DNA of 64,000 nucleotides from Roseinatronobacter sp052379845 (GCA_052379845.1 JBQTCF010000019.1), one strand, 5' to 3'. Positions 33,210 to 42,431 are shown, counted from the first letter of the stretch. Notes: generated by a model from the sequence alone, not told the origin. Program-made: numbers and translations.

Positions 33210-34814
33210 ATGTGGGATTACTTGAAGCTTGTTGTATTGGGGGTGGTCGTGGTTGTCGCTGCGATTGCTGCCAGTATGGCACGCGATTTGCCTTATTTGG
33301 TCCATATGCTGGTGATCATGCTTGCCGCAGCAATCACCTTCATGTGGTTAATTCGCCGTGTCGGGGAACCGGCCATTGTTGCGAATCCTAACGAATATAT
33401 GGATGGGCCTGTTCGTTTTGGCGTAGTCGCAACGGCGTTTTGGGGCGTTGTGGGCTTTTTGGTCGGTGTTGTCATCGCATTTCAGTTGGCATGGCCAGAC
33501 CTGAACTTCCAATGGGCACAAGGGTATTTGAATTTTGGGCGTCTGCGTCCGCTGCACACCTCGGCGGTGATTTTTGCCTTCGGGGGCAATGCGCTTATTG
33601 CGACTGCGTTCTATGTTGTTCAGCGCACCTCGGCCTCGCGGCTGTGGGGCGGCGGTCTGGCGTGGTTCGTGTTCTGGGGCTATCAGATCTTCATCGTCAT
33701 GGCTGCAACAGGCTATGTGCTGGGGTCCAGCCAGGGCAATGAATATGCCGAACCCGAATGGTTGACAGACTTGTGGCTGACCATTGTTTGGGTGGCGTTC
33801 CTTGCGGTTTACATGGGCACGGTCATCAACCGGCGTGAACCGCATATCTATGTCGCCAACTGGTTCTACATTGCGTTCATTGTGACCGTTGCAATGCTGC
33901 ACCTTGTCAACAACGCTGCGATTCCCGTTTCGGCATTCGGGTCGAAATCTGTTCCTGTGTGGTCTGGCGTTCAGTCCGCCATGATCCAGTGGTGGTATGG
34001 CCATAACGCTGTGGGATTTTTCCTGACAGCGGGCTTTCTGGGTATGATGTATTACTTCATTCCCAAGCAGGCGGAACGTCCGGTTTACAGCTACAAACTA
34101 TCGATCATGCATTTCTGGGCGCTGATCTTCCTGTATATCTGGGCCGGCCCGCACCATCTACATTACACTGCGCTGCCTGACTGGGCGCAGACATTGGGCA
34201 TGACCTTTTCGATCATGCTGTGGATGCCAAGCTGGGGCGGCATGATCAATGGTCTGATGACGCTTTCGGGCGCGTGGGACAAGCTGCGCACGGATCCAAT
34301 TATCCGCATGATGGTGGTGGCCGTGGGTTTCTACGGGATGGCCACGTTTGAGGGGCCGATGATGTCCATCAAGGCCGTGAACAGCCTGTCGCATTATACC
34401 GACTGGACCATTGGCCATGTGCATTCCGGCGCGCTGGGCTGGAACGGTATGATCACCTTCGGCGCGCTGTATTATCTGGTGCCGAAACTGTGGCAGCGCG
34501 AGGGGCTGTATAGCCTGCGGCTGGTCAGCTGGCACTTCTGGTTGGCGACCATCGGGATCGTTCTTTATGCGGCGTCCATGTGGGTGACCGGCATCATGGA
34601 AGGTCTGATGTGGCGTGAAGTCGATGCGCAAGGTTTCCTTGTCAATTCCTTCGCGGACACAGTTGCGGCCAAGTTCCCGATGTATGTGGTGCGGGGTCTG
34701 GGCGGAACGCTGTTCCTGCTGGGCGCGATCATCATGTGCTACAACCTGTGGAAAACTGTGACGAGCACGGCGGCAAGACAGCCCGCCCGTGCCGCTGCAG
34801 TGCCCGCTGAATAA
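33210..34814 (+). CDS. ccoN: cbb3-type cytochrome c oxidase subunit I
   Basis: This 534-residue catalytic subunit has about twelve helices and houses heme b, heme b3 and CuB. Ligand histidines are visible in RPLHTSAVIFAFGGNA (low-spin heme), WWYGHNAVGFFLTAG, WAGPHHLHYTALPDW (CuB pair) and DWTIGHVHSGALGWNG (heme b3/heme b). It is the high-affinity terminal oxidase for low oxygen. It is the first gene of ccoNOQP. Confidence 0.97.
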   Translation: MWDYLKLVVLGVVVVVAAIAASMARDLPYLVHMLVIMLAAAITFMWLIRRVGEPAIVANPNEYMDGPVRFGVVATAFWGVVGFLVGVVIAFQLAWPDLNFQWAQGYLNFGRLRPLHTSAVIFAFGGNALIATAFYVVQRTSASRLWGGGLAWFVFWGYQIFIVMAATGYVLGSSQGNEYAEPEWLTDLWLTIVWVAFLAVYMGTVINRREPHIYVANWFYIAFIVTVAMLHLVNNAAIPVSAFGSKSVPVWSGVQSAMIQWWYGHNAVGFFLTAGFLGMMYYFIPKQAERPVYSYKLSIMHFWALIFLYIWAGPHHLHYTALPDWAQTLGMTFSIMLWMPSWGGMINGLMTLSGAWDKLRTDPIIRMMVVAVGFYGMATFEGPMMSIKAVNSLSHYTDWTIGHVHSGALGWNGMITFGALYYLVPKLWQREGLYSLRLVSWHFWLATIGIVLYAASMWVTGIMEGLMWREVDAQGFLVNSFADTVAAKFPMYVVRGLGGTLFLLGAIIMCYNLWKTVTSTAARQPARAAAVPAE

Positions 34815-34828
34815 CCGAGGGCGCTAGA

Positions 34829-35560
34829 ATGGGACTTCTTGATCACCATAAGAAAATCGAAACGCATGCAACACTTTTGCTGGTGCTGTCGTTTCTGGTC
34901 GTGACCATCGGGGGCATTGTTCAGATTGTGCCACTGTTCTATCTGGACAACACCATCGAAAAGGTTGAAGGCATGCGCCCCTATGCGCCGCTGGAAATCG
35001 CGGGCCGCGAGATTTATTTGCGCGAAGGGTGCTATGTGTGCCACAGCCAGATGATCCGCCCCATGCGTGACGAGGTGGAACGTTACGGTCATTACAGCCT
35101 TGCGGCGGAATCGATGTATGACCATCCGTTCCAATGGGGGTCCAAACGGACAGGGCCGGACCTGGCCCGTCTGGGCGGGCGCTATTCGGATGACTGGCAT
35201 GTTCAGCACATGATCAACCCGCGCGACGTCGTGCCCGAATCCATCATGCCGTCCTATGGCTACATGCTGGATCGCACACTGGACCGGTCGGATGCCGAAC
35301 ATGTGCGCGATATCATGGCGGTCTATCGCACGCTGGGGCACCCCTACACCGAAGACATGATGGAAAACGCGGTCGGTGACTTCTTCGCGCAAGCCGAAGA
35401 TTTCGGGGATGCAGCTGTTCTGGACCGCTATCCGGGCGCACAACAGCGCAATTTCGACGGGCAGGCGCAAGTCACCGAAATGGACGCCATCATTGCCTAC
35501 ATGCAGATGCTGGGAACCTTGGTCGATTTCGACACATTTGTTCCAGTAGCCAATCGCTAA
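34829..35560 (+). CDS. ccoO: cbb3-type cytochrome c oxidase subunit II (monoheme cytochrome c)
   Basis: This 243-residue subunit has one N-terminal membrane helix (about residues 14-36) and a periplasmic cytochrome c domain with heme site C68-YV-C71-H72 (REGCYVCHSQMIRPMRDE). The axial methionine is probably in ESIMPSYG. It passes electrons from CcoP to CcoN. It starts 14 bases after ccoN. Confidence 0.96.
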   Translation: MGLLDHHKKIETHATLLLVLSFLVVTIGGIVQIVPLFYLDNTIEKVEGMRPYAPLEIAGREIYLREGCYVCHSQMIRPMRDEVERYGHYSLAAESMYDHPFQWGSKRTGPDLARLGGRYSDDWHVQHMINPRDVVPESIMPSYGYMLDRTLDRSDAEHVRDIMAVYRTLGHPYTEDMMENAVGDFFAQAEDFGDAAVLDRYPGAQQRNFDGQAQVTEMDAIIAYMQMLGTLVDFDTFVPVANR

Positions 35561-35572
35561 GGGGGAAGGGAC

Positions 35573-35791
35573 ATGGAAACATATACTTTTCTGCGTGCGT
35601 TTGCCGATAGCTGGCATTTGCTGTTCATGTTTTGCTTCTTCATCGGGGTGTTTTTGTTCATCCTGCGCCCCGGTTCAAGGAAGGTTCATGATGAAACCGC
35701 GAACATGATTTTCCGAAATGATGACAAGCCGGCAGGGGACGACAGCGCCCCCCGCGCAGCGCGTCACGTCGAACCGAAAGAGGCCCGCTGA
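35573..35791 (+). CDS. ccoQ: cbb3-type oxidase subunit CcoQ
   Basis: This 72-residue protein has a single transmembrane helix (about residues 14-33, WHLLFMFCFFIGVFLFILRP). A charged tail follows. CcoQ stabilises the association of CcoP with the core complex. GGGGGAAGGG precedes the start. The last base of its TGA is the first base of the ccoP ATG. Confidence 0.93.
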   Translation: METYTFLRAFADSWHLLFMFCFFIGVFLFILRPGSRKVHDETANMIFRNDDKPAGDDSAPRAARHVEPKEAR

Positions 35792-36711
35792 TGGCTGACA
35801 ATTCCGAAAACAAGGTCACACCTGCCTCTCGGCAATATCCTGATCCGGGCAGAAAGCTGAAAGACGATGTTGCGACCACGGGTCACAGCTGGGACGGGAT
35901 TGAAGAATACGACAACCCCATGCCGCGTTGGTGGGTCTGGATATTCATCATTACCATTATCTGGTCGGTCGGCTATTGGCTTGCCTATCCGGCATGGCCG
36001 GGTATCAAATCCTCGACGGCGGGTTTGTTGGGCTATTCCTCCCGCGCCAATGTTGTCGCCGAGATTGATGAGTTCGAGGCCCGCAACGAGCAGTTCTTCG
36101 TTCAGCTTGTTGATACCGATCTGGAAGACCTGCGCGACAATGACGATTTGCACCGATTTGCAGTGAATGCCGGTGCGGCGGTGTTTCGTGCGCAATGTTC
36201 GCAATGCCACGGCAGTGGTGGTGCAGGTGTTCAGGCCGCCGGTTACCCGAACCTGCTGGATGATGACTGGCTGTGGGGCGGCACCTATGATGATATCTTG
36301 ACAACGGTGACATGGGGTATCCGCAACGAAGACCATGCTGATGCGCGTTGGTCGGAAATGCCCGCTTTTGGTCGTGACGGTCTGCTGGATGATCCCGAGA
36401 TTGACCAGATCGTGAATCACGTTCTGTCCTTGTCGGGGTCCGACCATGACGCGCAACTTGCGTCAGCGGGCGCAGAGTTGTTTGAAATAAACTGTGCATC
36501 CTGCCACGGGGATGGCGGCGAGGGGGATTATTTCCTTGGTGCGCCCGCGCTGAACAATCAGGTCTGGCTGTATGGTGGGTCGTTTGATGCCATTCGCGAA
36601 ACGGTCTATTATTCGCGCTTCGGTGTGATGCCCGGGTTTGAAAACCGCCTGCGCGAAGCTGAAATCCGCGCAGTTGCGGCTTATGTCCACCAACTGGGCG
36701 GCGGACAGTAA
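35791..36711 (+). CDS. ccoP: cbb3-type cytochrome c oxidase subunit III (diheme)
   Basis: This 306-residue diheme cytochrome c is the electron entry subunit. A membrane helix lies near residues 50-70 (WWVWIFIITIIWSVGYWLAY). Heme sites are C136-SQ-C139-H140 and C235-AS-C238-H239, and candidate axial methionines are in EMPAFG and GVMPGFE. It overlaps ccoQ by one base. A terminator follows, so the operon ends here and ccoG starts a new unit. Confidence 0.97.
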   Translation: MADNSENKVTPASRQYPDPGRKLKDDVATTGHSWDGIEEYDNPMPRWWVWIFIITIIWSVGYWLAYPAWPGIKSSTAGLLGYSSRANVVAEIDEFEARNEQFFVQLVDTDLEDLRDNDDLHRFAVNAGAAVFRAQCSQCHGSGGAGVQAAGYPNLLDDDWLWGGTYDDILTTVTWGIRNEDHADARWSEMPAFGRDGLLDDPEIDQIVNHVLSLSGSDHDAQLASAGAELFEINCASCHGDGGEGDYFLGAPALNNQVWLYGGSFDAIRETVYYSRFGVMPGFENRLREAEIRAVAAYVHQLGGGQ

Positions 36712-36729
36712 CGCTGGCATGGTTGGAAA

Positions 36730-36768
36730 TGAACAGGCCCTTGCGCAAGCAGGGGCCTGTTCCGTTTT
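36730..36768 (+). terminator. Rho-independent terminator of ccoNOQP
   Basis: GAACAGGCCC (36731-36740) pairs perfectly with GGGCCTGTTC (36753-36762), followed by CGTTTT. Confidence 0.8.
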
Positions 36769-36826
36769 CAGGGGCAATCCTGACCTTGCGACATCCTGTC
36801 GCCTGTTGCTCGGGGCCAGGAAGTAT

Positions 36827-36840
36827 TTGATCTGCATCAA
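36827..36840. promoter_or_regulatory. Perfect FNR box in the ccoP-ccoG gap
   Basis: TTGATCTGCATCAA matches TTGAT-N4-ATCAA exactly. It is 240 bases before ccoG, too far for a class I or II site at the ccoG start unless the leader is long. It lies about 35 bases before two abutting hairpins. Confidence 0.75.
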
Positions 36841-36874
36841 TGCTGCGCGCCGGATTTATGGCAAAGCTCACCCA

Positions 36875-36939
36875 AGCCCTGGTCTGCAGGGCTGCGTCGG
36901 CCTTCGTTCCTGTTCGCGCGTGTTACTGAAGGCCGACGC
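36875..36939 (+). ncRNA. Candidate FNR-controlled small RNA or structured leader
   Basis: Hairpin A is AGCCCT-N7-AGGGCT (36875-36893). Hairpin B begins at the very next base, with a perfect 12-bp stem GCGTCGGCCTTC / GAAGGCCGACGC (36894-36905 with 36928-36939). A class II start from the FNR box centred at 36833.5 would fall at about 36875, the first base of hairpin A. Against it: the -10 region is poor (TTATGG is slightly misplaced) and no T-run follows hairpin B closely; the nearest is at 37007-37012. It could instead be part of a long ccoG leader. Confidence 0.35.
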
Positions 36940-37010
36940 TACCTCATTCCCCCGCAAAAACAATGTGGTGCTGCGTCAAATTGTCAAAAGATGCATTGCG
37001 GAAGTGTTTT

Positions 37011-37024
37011 TTGATTCAAGTCAA
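37011..37024. promoter_or_regulatory. FNR-type box upstream of ccoG
   Basis: TTGATTCAAGTCAA differs from the consensus at one base. Its centre is 62 bases before the ccoG ATG, which suits a class II promoter with a leader of about 20 bases. The remaining sequence from 36940 to 37079 shows no gene. Confidence 0.75.
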
Positions 37025-37079
37025 GGTTTGTTCTGGTGGCGCATGTGATCACCATATCAGCCATTAGCCGGAGCAGGAT

Positions 37080-38510
37080 ATGAGTGCCCCAGACCAGACC
37101 CCGCCGCCCCTGTATGCCAAACGCGAACCCATTTTCCCGCGCCGCGTAAGCGGCAGCTTCCGCACGATGAAGTGGTGGCTTCTGGCGGTCATGCTGGGAA
37201 TCTACTATCTGGTTCCGTGGATTCGCTGGGACCGCGGCGCGGAAATGCCCAATCAGGCCGTGTTGCTGGACCTTGCCAACCGGCGCTTCTTTTTCTTCAT
37301 GATCGAAATCTGGCCGCATGAATTCTACTTCGTGGCGGGCCTGCTGATCATGGCGGGGATCGGGTTGTTCCTGTTTACGTCTGCCTTGGGGCGGGTCTGG
37401 TGTGGGTATGCCTGCCCGCAAACTGTGTGGACGGACCTGTTCATACTGGTCGAACGCTGGGTAGAAGGGGACCGCAACGCCCGCCTGCGCTTGCACCGCA
37501 AGGGCTGGGATTTTGAGAAGCTTCGCAAATATGGCCTGAAATGGGTGTTGTGGTTCCTGATCGGCATGGCAACCGGCGGCGCGTGGGTGTTCTATTTCGC
37601 GGATGCGCCCACCTTGTTCGTTGATCTGTTCACCGGACAGGCCAGCATGATTGCCTATCTGACAGTTCTTATCCTGACGATGACGACCTTTCTGTTTGGC
37701 GGTTTTTTCCGGGAACAGATTTGCATTTATGCGTGCCCATGGCCGCGCATTCAGGCCGCGATGATGGACGAGGACACGCTGACAATCGGGTATCGTGACT
37801 GGCGCGGCGAACCGCGTGGGAAACTGAAGAAGGGCCAGCTTGATCCGGGACAGGGCGACTGCATTGATTGTATGGCATGTGTGAATGTCTGCCCCATGGG
37901 AATCGATATTCGGGACGGGCAGCAGATGGAATGCATCACCTGCGGGTTGTGCATTGATGCCTGCGATGAAGTGATGGACCGTATCGGCAAGCCGCGCGGG
38001 CTGGTCGCCTATATGGCCCTGTCCGACGAGATTGCAGAACGCGAAGGCAAGAACGCCAAGTCCGTGTGGAAACATGTGTTCCGCCCGCGCACCGTGCTTT
38101 ATACCGCGATTTGGGGGGTTATTGGCATAGGGCTGGTCGTGGCGCTGTTCATCCGCGCCGATCTGGACATGAGCGTTTCACCGATCCGCAACCCCACCCA
38201 TATTGTGTTGTCTGACGGTACGGTGCGCAATGTTTATGACATACGGCTGCGCAACATGTATCATGAACCCCGCGAATTTGTGTTGTCGGTGACGGAAAAC
38301 CCCGATCTGGCCCTGTCAATCGAAGGTGAAGACAGCACAGCAGTAACTGTTGGCCCCGATGAGATGGCCTTGTTGCGCGTCTATCTGACCGCCGCGCCTG
38401 ACACGTCATCGGCTAGCGCGGACCGTCGGCCAGCGCGCATTTGGGCAACCCTGTCGGGGACATCGGAACGTGTCTATTCCGACACAACATTCAACGGGAG
38501 GAACCAATGA
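37080..38510 (+). CDS. ccoG: cbb3 oxidase assembly ferredoxin CcoG (RdxB/FixG)
   Basis: This 476-residue membrane protein has about five helices. Cysteine motifs are GYACPQTVW and IYACPWPRIQ in the membrane part, and two 4Fe-4S sites CIDCMACVNVCP and CITCGLCIDACD. The periplasmic C-terminal domain resembles the FixG Ig-like domain. CcoG is a cupric reductase that delivers Cu(I) for the CuB site. It is the first of ccoGHIS, with an FNR box upstream; ccoH overlaps its stop by four bases. Confidence 0.96.
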   Translation: MSAPDQTPPPLYAKREPIFPRRVSGSFRTMKWWLLAVMLGIYYLVPWIRWDRGAEMPNQAVLLDLANRRFFFFMIEIWPHEFYFVAGLLIMAGIGLFLFTSALGRVWCGYACPQTVWTDLFILVERWVEGDRNARLRLHRKGWDFEKLRKYGLKWVLWFLIGMATGGAWVFYFADAPTLFVDLFTGQASMIAYLTVLILTMTTFLFGGFFREQICIYACPWPRIQAAMMDEDTLTIGYRDWRGEPRGKLKKGQLDPGQGDCIDCMACVNVCPMGIDIRDGQQMECITCGLCIDACDEVMDRIGKPRGLVAYMALSDEIAEREGKNAKSVWKHVFRPRTVLYTAIWGVIGIGLVVALFIRADLDMSVSPIRNPTHIVLSDGTVRNVYDIRLRNMYHEPREFVLSVTENPDLALSIEGEDSTAVTVGPDEMALLRVYLTAAPDTSSASADRRPARIWATLSGTSERVYSDTTFNGRNQ

Positions 38511-38977
38511 CACAAACAGCACCCAAGGGGTTCCGCATGACGGGCACCAAAGTTCTGGTAATTTGCCTTTCGGCATTCGGGGTTATTCTTGCCGCGAACC
38601 TGACGCTGGCGTTCAATGCGGTCAATACCTTCCCGGGGTTGGAAGTGGACAATTCCTATGTGGCCAGCCAGAATTTCAACGCAGAACTGGCTGCGCAGCT
38701 GTCGCTGGGCTGGGATGTGAAGGCAAGCGTGGAAGACGGGGCCTTGAAGCTGGCCATTACCGATGCGCAGGGCGCGCCCGTCCAAGTGGCCTATCTTGAT
38801 GCGGTTGTGGGGGCGGCCACGCATGTGCGCGCCGATCAGACCCCCGATTTCCGCTTTGTGGACGGGGCTTACCGTGCGCCGGTGGAAATTGGGCCGGGCA
38901 ACTGGAATATTCGTATGCATGCGGTCGCGGCTGACGGCACAGAATTTCGCCAGCGTGTGGTGTTGCACGTCCGCTAG
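38507..38977 (+). CDS. ccoH: cbb3 oxidase assembly protein CcoH (FixH)
   Basis: This 156-residue FixH-family protein has one N-terminal helix (about residues 15-37, LVICLSAFGVILAANLTLAF). A periplasmic beta domain with GWDVKASVEDGALKLAITDA follows. It is required for assembly of the cbb3 complex. The start lies in an ATGA overlap with ccoG; a frame extending further upstream is within ccoG and was not used. Confidence 0.92.
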   Translation: MTQTAPKGFRMTGTKVLVICLSAFGVILAANLTLAFNAVNTFPGLEVDNSYVASQNFNAELAAQLSLGWDVKASVEDGALKLAITDAQGAPVQVAYLDAVVGAATHVRADQTPDFRFVDGAYRAPVEIGPGNWNIRMHAVAADGTEFRQRVVLHVR

Positions 38978-38986
38978 GGTGGCTTG

Positions 38987-41170
38987 ATGAGCACTGCAAC
39001 CTTTCGCCCTTCGGCCTGCCCGGCCTGCGATGCGGCCCCCGCCGCCGAGGCCTTGGCAGGTGGGGCCGCGCTGCCCAATGCGCGGCTGCTGTTGTCGGTG
39101 CCCGAAGTGCATTGCGCGGCATGTATTTCCACGATCGAACGCGATTTGGCACGCATGGAGGGGGTGAATTCCGCCCGCCTGAACCTGACGCTGAAGCGCC
39201 TTAGCGTTGATGCGGTGGCGGCTGTTGGGGTTCAGGACGTGATCGCGCGGCTGGACAGGCTGGGCTATGACGCGCATGAATTGGACGCGGGCACCTTGTC
39301 GATGACCGAAACCGACAAGCAGGGGCGCGAATTGCTGATGCGCCTTGGCGTGGCCGGTTTCGCGATGATGAACATCATGCTGTTGTCGGTGGCTGTATGG
39401 TCGGGGGCCGAAGGGCCGACCCGCGACATGTTCCACCTGATTTCGGCCTTGATCGCCATTCCCACAGTGGCGTTTTCGGGCCAGCCCTTCTTTCGGGCGG
39501 CCATCAAGGGGTTGCGGGCGGGCCGCATGGATATGGACGCGCCCATTTCCTTTGCCATCATCCTGACGCTGATCATTTCCATTTATGAAACGCTGCAATC
39601 CGGTGAACATGCCTATTTTGAAGCGGTGGTCATGTTGATCTTTTTCCTGTTGGCGGGGCGGTATCTGGATTTTCGCGCGCGTGCTGTGGCGCGGTCTGCC
39701 GCGCAGGAACTGGCCGCGCTGGAAGTGCCACGCGCCATGCGGCTGCGGGACGGTGTTGAAAGCACAGTTTCGGTGGCAGATCTGGCGGTGGGTGATCTGG
39801 TTCTGGTGCGTCCCGGCGGACGGGTGCCGGTGGATGGTGTGGTGGTGGTGGGCAAGTCAGAAATTGACCGTTCGCTTCTGACGGGGGAAACCTTGCCTGT
39901 CTATGCCGCCGAAGGCAGTGTGCTAAGCGCGGGCGAAGTGAACCTGACAGGGCCATTGACCGTGCGCGTGACTGCCGCAGGCAAGGACAGTTCGCTGCAC
40001 CGCATGGCGGATCTGGTGGCGAATGCTGAATCCGCGCGCACCAAATATACGACATTGGCGGAACGCGCTGCGCGGGCCTATGCGCCGACAATTCCCCTGC
40101 TATCTATTGGGGCGTTCATTGTCTGGATGTATATTTCAGGCGGTGATCTGCGGTTGGCGGTGAATATTGCCGCCGCGACGTTGATCATCACCTGCCCCTG
40201 TGCACTGGGTCTGGCTGTTCCCGCCGTGGTGACTGCCGCCAGTGGCAAGTTGTTCCGCAAGGGGTTGCTGATCAAGGACGGGACCGCGCTGGAACGGCTG
40301 GCCGAGGTGGACACCGTTATTTTCGACAAAACCGGCACCCTGACGATGGGCACACCCGCGCCCACCAATCTTGAAGCCCATGGCGCGACGGAAACCCGCG
40401 CGGCGCTTGCATTGGCAGAAGCGTCCAGCCATCCGCTGGCGCAGGCATTGGCGCAGGCATTGCGCATGCGCGGGGTTGATCCCGCGCCGCTGCAAGATGT
40501 GCAGGAAGTGCCCGGCTATGGGGTTGAGGGGAGCTGGCAGGGCCAGCGCGTGCGGTTGGGCCGTGCCGCATGGGTTGGCGCGGTGCCTGTTGAAATGACC
40601 GCCGCCTATTTCAGCAGGGATGACGCCACCGGCGCCTTTACGTTCAGCGACGCATTGCGCCCCGGTGCGGAAGATGTGGTCAAGGGATTGCAGGCACAGG
40701 GCAAGGCGGTTTTGCTGGTGTCTGGCGATGTGGCAGGCGTGGTGCGCGAGATGGCGCAGCGGCTGGGTATTGATGACTGGCACGCCGAGGCCTTGCCGCA
40801 GGACAAGGCCGCACGGATTGCCGCGTTGCAAGATGCCGGTCACAAGGTGCTTATGGTGGGCGATGGGCTGAATGACACAGTGGCGCTAAGTGCCGCGCAT
40901 GTGTCCATTTCGCCTGCATCCGCGCTGGACGCCGCGCGTGCGGCGTCTGACATGGTGCTTCTGGGCCGTGACATTGGGCCAATTTCCGACGCAATGCGCA
41001 TTGCTGGCCAGTGCACCCGCCGCATCCGAGAGAATTTCGTGCAATCAGGGGTGTATAATATTATCTTCGTTCCTATCGCCTTGTTGGGGTTTGCGACACC
41101 GCTTTGGGCGGCAGCAGTGATGTCGATTTCTTCCATCACTGTGACGCTGAATGCCTTGCGGTTGAAATGA
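38987..41170 (+). CDS. ccoI: Copper-translocating P1B-type ATPase CcoI (FixI)
   Basis: This 727-residue copper exporter supplies copper to the cbb3 oxidase. It has an N-terminal C11PAC14 and an HMA-type domain with C43-AA-C46, about eight helices, the ion-site C403-P-C405 (TCPCALGLAVP), the phosphorylation site D447 in DKTGTLT, TGETLPV in the actuator domain and VGDGLNDTVAL in the hinge. The ATG at 38987 was preferred to the TTG codon before it. It begins nine bases after ccoH. Confidence 0.95.
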   Translation: MSTATFRPSACPACDAAPAAEALAGGAALPNARLLLSVPEVHCAACISTIERDLARMEGVNSARLNLTLKRLSVDAVAAVGVQDVIARLDRLGYDAHELDAGTLSMTETDKQGRELLMRLGVAGFAMMNIMLLSVAVWSGAEGPTRDMFHLISALIAIPTVAFSGQPFFRAAIKGLRAGRMDMDAPISFAIILTLIISIYETLQSGEHAYFEAVVMLIFFLLAGRYLDFRARAVARSAAQELAALEVPRAMRLRDGVESTVSVADLAVGDLVLVRPGGRVPVDGVVVVGKSEIDRSLLTGETLPVYAAEGSVLSAGEVNLTGPLTVRVTAAGKDSSLHRMADLVANAESARTKYTTLAERAARAYAPTIPLLSIGAFIVWMYISGGDLRLAVNIAAATLIITCPCALGLAVPAVVTAASGKLFRKGLLIKDGTALERLAEVDTVIFDKTGTLTMGTPAPTNLEAHGATETRAALALAEASSHPLAQALAQALRMRGVDPAPLQDVQEVPGYGVEGSWQGQRVRLGRAAWVGAVPVEMTAAYFSRDDATGAFTFSDALRPGAEDVVKGLQAQGKAVLLVSGDVAGVVREMAQRLGIDDWHAEALPQDKAARIAALQDAGHKVLMVGDGLNDTVALSAAHVSISPASALDAARAASDMVLLGRDIGPISDAMRIAGQCTRRIRENFVQSGVYNIIFVPIALLGFATPLWAAAVMSISSITVTLNALRLK

Positions 41171-41188
41171 TAAAAGGATCACTGCACC

Positions 41189-41365
41189 ATGGAAGTCCTG
41201 ACCATTCTGATACCCGTTTCCCTGTTTTTGGGGTTCGTGGGACTGGCAGCGTTTCTGTGGACGCTGCGCAAGGGCATGTATGATGACCCGGACGGCGACA
41301 GCCAGCGCATTTTGAACGCGCAATATGATGATGCCCCCAAACCCGTGAAACGCGACACGCGCTAG
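41189..41365 (+). CDS. ccoS: cbb3-type oxidase assembly protein CcoS
   Basis: This 58-residue protein starts MEVLTILIPVSLFLGFVGLA, with one membrane helix at about residues 5-25, and continues LRKGMYDDPDGDSQRIL. This is the standard CcoS pattern of helix, then a basic and DD-rich short tail. CcoS is needed for cofactor insertion in the cbb3 oxidase. AAGGA lies ten bases before the ATG. It closes the ccoGHIS operon. Confidence 0.9.
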   Translation: MEVLTILIPVSLFLGFVGLAAFLWTLRKGMYDDPDGDSQRILNAQYDDAPKPVKRDTR

Positions 41366-41522
41366 CCAGCAACAAGTGGCGCGGTGACCCCCCCAGTGCG
41401 CAATCAGGGCCGCAGGCCGCCGAACATTCGGCGGGCCGTGACACGTCCTGCCGAGTGCGCGGGCTATACCAAGTGCGAAGGGCAGGTTCAGGCAAAAACC
41501 GAACAGTGCAGGCGCTTTAGCG
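41366..41522. other. Gap between convergent ccoS and the acyltransferase gene
   Basis: These 157 bases hold no gene. One perfect hairpin, CCGCCGAA-CA-TTCGGCGG (41417-41434), has no T-run on either side. It may slow polymerase or end transcripts from both directions, but this is speculative. Confidence 0.4.
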
Positions 41523-42431
41523 TCAGGTATTCTTCCAGCGCCTGTGTGACCACATCCATTGGTCCATATGGGTTTTGACCAGCGTTTCCAGCGACCGGTT
41601 CAACTGCGCTGTCATTGTGCGCGCGTCCGAATGGGGCACAGGGTCTTCAATCCGCACCCGAAACGAAATCCCGTCCGGGTTTCGAATGCCATAGACCGGC
41701 ACCAGAAGTGCGTTGTATTTCAAGGCAAGTTCCGCTGCCGAAAGCGCGGTGCGCGCGGGTTTTCCGATGAAATCGATGACTTCGCCATGCGCCATGTAAT
41801 GGTCGACAACCATGCCCACCATCCCGCCGCGGCGCAAGAACCGCAGCATATGCGCCAGCCCTTCGCGCCCGCGTGCGAAGACAGGTGTGCCGATATGTGA
41901 AATGGCGGCAACATAGCGGGAATTGAAGGCAGGGTTGGTCATGGGCATATAAAACCCCGCGACATTGAACCCTTGCGCCAGCAGATACCCGCGCGCGGCG
42001 TCGTAATTGCCCAGATGGGCGGTCACCAACATGACGGGCCGTCCTTGGGCGTGCGCGTCTTGCAGTGCCGCCAGCCCGGTGCCTTCAACCACGCTGTCGC
42101 GCGCGCGTTCCAGAAATTCATCGCCGGTGAATATTTCGGCCATGGTGCGCGCCATGTTGTCGGGCACCTTGCGGCACAGACGCGCAACTTCGGACCGGGA
42201 CAGGTCCGGCATGACATAGGCAAGATTGGCCCGAATGCGCGCGCGCATCCCCGCCAGCGGTCCAATCACGGCCCCCCCCAGCCAGCCAATCGCCGGAATG
42301 CGCCAGCGATAGGGCAGCGGCCGCAGCGCCGACAGCAGGACCGCAGCAAAGCGGTCCTGCGCCCAGTGCTGCCAACTGGGGCGCTGTGCCGTGGTCTTGT
42401 CAGCTGTTGATATGTCCGACTGTTCCGCCAT
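41523..42431 (-). CDS. Lysophospholipid/lipid A acyltransferase, LpxL/HtrB family
   Basis: This 302-residue protein has an N-terminal amphipathic or membrane helix (WRIPAIGWLGGAVIGPLAG). The catalytic HX4D motif is in VTAHLGNYDAARG, and RGREGLAHMLRFLRRGGMVGMVVD follows, as in late lipid A acyltransferases. It likely adds a secondary acyl chain to lipid A on the cytoplasmic face of the inner membrane. The ATG at 42431 was chosen as the first with good family agreement; an upstream one at 42467 adds twelve residues. The final tail MDQWMWSHRRWKN is typical. Confidence 0.9.
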   Translation of the reverse strand: MAEQSDISTADKTTAQRPSWQHWAQDRFAAVLLSALRPLPYRWRIPAIGWLGGAVIGPLAGMRARIRANLAYVMPDLSRSEVARLCRKVPDNMARTMAEIFTGDEFLERARDSVVEGTGLAALQDAHAQGRPVMLVTAHLGNYDAARGYLLAQGFNVAGFYMPMTNPAFNSRYVAAISHIGTPVFARGREGLAHMLRFLRRGGMVGMVVDHYMAHGEVIDFIGKPARTALSAAELALKYNALLVPVYGIRNPDGISFRVRIEDPVPHSDARTMTAQLNRSLETLVKTHMDQWMWSHRRWKNT

